Assembly: GCA_030849075.1 (NCBI GenBank) | Contig: JASAOO010003311.1 | Coordinates: 1 to 39,324 of the forward strand | Reading direction: 5' to 3' | DNA length: 39,324 bases | DNA from: Zelonia costaricensis | Lineage: Eukaryota; Euglenozoa; Kinetoplastea; Trypanosomatida; Trypanosomatidae | Shown here: piece by piece, positions 38,334 to 39,324 of the stretch | How positions within the stretch are numbered: the first letter of the stretch is position 1 | Layout of the letters: every line of letters starts with the position of its first letter | Program-made: the position numbers and the translations under genes | The notes under the pieces: model-generated | Seen by the model: only the letters and a program-made list of their open reading frames with translations | The model's database searches: none | Told to the model about the DNA's origin: nothing

Positions 38334-39324
38334 GGAAGGTGCTCCCGTTTGGTGAAGGGGGGGGGAGGTGCGGTAGGCCCAGGTGTAGAGTGGAAGCGAG
38401 GGGGGTGGAGAGGCGAGAAGCACGCGGTGCCCACGTGCAGTGAGGCACGGAGTTTGCGGGAGCTTCTCCCTCACTCCGCCGGGGAAAGGCATCCGCAAAG
38501 CGCTGCGGCTCTGCACGCGAAGAATCAAAAGAAGCCTAGCCGCGCGTGTGGAGTGGAGAGACCGACTCAGCCCGAAAACGCAACATCGGCACCGTGTTCT
38601 TTATTGTTATCATTTTTTTCAGCCCCTGTTCGTGTCAAGCTCAACTGCGCCCTCTTGCAGTGCTCGACTGCACCGTTCCACCACCCGTGAGGCCGCAGCG
38701 GGGAGAGCTTCCCAGGCGCCTTCCCGCGAGTACAGATACACGCGCGGATACAAAGTAAAAGGGGAAAGGAAGAAAAGCGAAGAAAAGCTGGTGCGTGTTC
38801 TTGTCGCGCCGTTTGTGCGGCGGCGTCCCTGCAATACGCGCCGATGTTTCTGAGGCCCACGGACGCTTCCCACAGTGAAGCACGGATCTGTTCGGGTGCT
38901 CTTGGCGCAGGATTGGAGCGGATCACGTCTGCGCTTCCCGTGTACGCCGCATTCCCTACTCCTCTCACTCACACACACTCTCTCTCTCTCACCTGTCGTA
39001 CCCCCAACAACTCGTGCGCTTCAATCTTCTTGCTTTCACGCAACGTGAAAATGTGTGTCTGTTCACTTCACCAACCCACGCTCACACGATGCGCGTGCCG
39101 CGAACACGCGCGCAGTATTGCTATAGCTCGGATAGAGAAGTAGACTCTGTGCTGTAACGTGGACAATCACGCATAAAAGGAAAAGGCGCTCGCTCACTAG
39201 TATACGGCGACGGTGCTGACCGCAAACGTTTGTCGGACACTCAAGCTCACCACTGCGGCGTTCCTTCCTCGCCTATGTGCTAGACGGAGTACGCGATTCC
39301 GACGTAGACGTTTCTCCTGGACCC
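38334..39324. other. Region downstream of the uniporter gene, no gene seen
   Basis: This region holds a G-run near 38356, a T-run near 38612, A/G-rich sequence at 38750-38790, a CT/CA-rich patch near 38965-38990 and otherwise balanced sequence. Small frames such as 38844-39143 show no domain and weak coding bias. This is probably the 3' UTR of the uniporter gene and the next spacer. Confidence 0.65.

Noticed and set aside
1..39324. CRISPR array, bacterial operon, riboswitch or prokaryotic promoter features
   Set aside because: The window is clearly eukaryotic (Rab GTPase, UBL-UBA protein, trans-splicing signals). The repeats present are microsatellites and two direct duplications.
1..39324. 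Convergent or divergent strand-switch region
   Set aside because: All supported genes lie on the + strand, so no transcription start or stop region between clusters is visible.

Overview
The window looks like a stretch of a trypanosomatid nuclear chromosome, most likely Leishmania or a close relative in the Leishmaniinae. Every convincing gene is on the + strand and none shows an intron. Coding frames strongly prefer G/C-ending codons. They are separated by long non-coding stretches rich in pyrimidine tracts followed by AG (candidate spliced-leader trans-splice acceptors), GT/CA microsatellites and homopolymers. This is the layout of one polycistronic unit transcribed left to right. The gene content fits: a Rab1-type GTPase, a kinetoplastid-style mitochondrial calcium uniporter subunit with the WDxxEP motif, and several proteins recognisable only in part. 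From memory the Rab1 and uniporter genes of L. major lie close together on chromosome 27; I could not check this here.

Layout. Positions 2-583 are the 3' end of a membrane protein gene. Positions 1849-3390 encode a complete protein of related type: signal peptide, ectodomain, Thr-rich mucin-like stalk, one transmembrane helix and a Ser-rich tail. After 3.5 kb of non-coding DNA, 6909-9812 encodes a large protein with leucine-rich-repeat-like and cyclic-nucleotide-binding-like regions. Positions 11358-12673 are the 3' part of an RRM-type RNA-binding protein whose start falls at an undetermined base (n). Another 4.2 kb of non-coding sequence follows. Next come an unrecognised 423-residue protein (16875-18146), a ubiquilin/Dsk2-like UBL-UBA protein (18924-20141), an NADH-cytochrome b5 reductase-like flavoprotein (21112-22101), the NDUFS7/PSST subunit of complex I (23421-24026), two tandem Dabb-domain proteins (24955-25305 and 26484-26816), Rab1 (28407-29009), a 1335-residue protein with a degenerate kinase domain (31145-35152) and the uniporter subunit (37356-38333). 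The last kilobase shows no gene.

The genes do not form one pathway, as is normal for trypanosomatid clusters. Two encode clear inner-mitochondrial-membrane components (NDUFS7 and the uniporter subunit), and the b5 reductase may also be membrane-anchored. Dsk2 and Rab1 belong to proteasome delivery and ER-Golgi traffic.

Assembly cautions. There are three single undetermined bases (10939, 11357, 36400). Two of them sit exactly between near-identical direct copies of about 310 bp, which looks like contig ends joined without merging their overlap. The most interesting biological leads are the kinase-dead giant protein with many RRxS sites, the LRR plus CNB-like chimera, the mucin-like receptor pair with a shared tail motif, and a perfect 14-bp hairpin downstream of Rab1.
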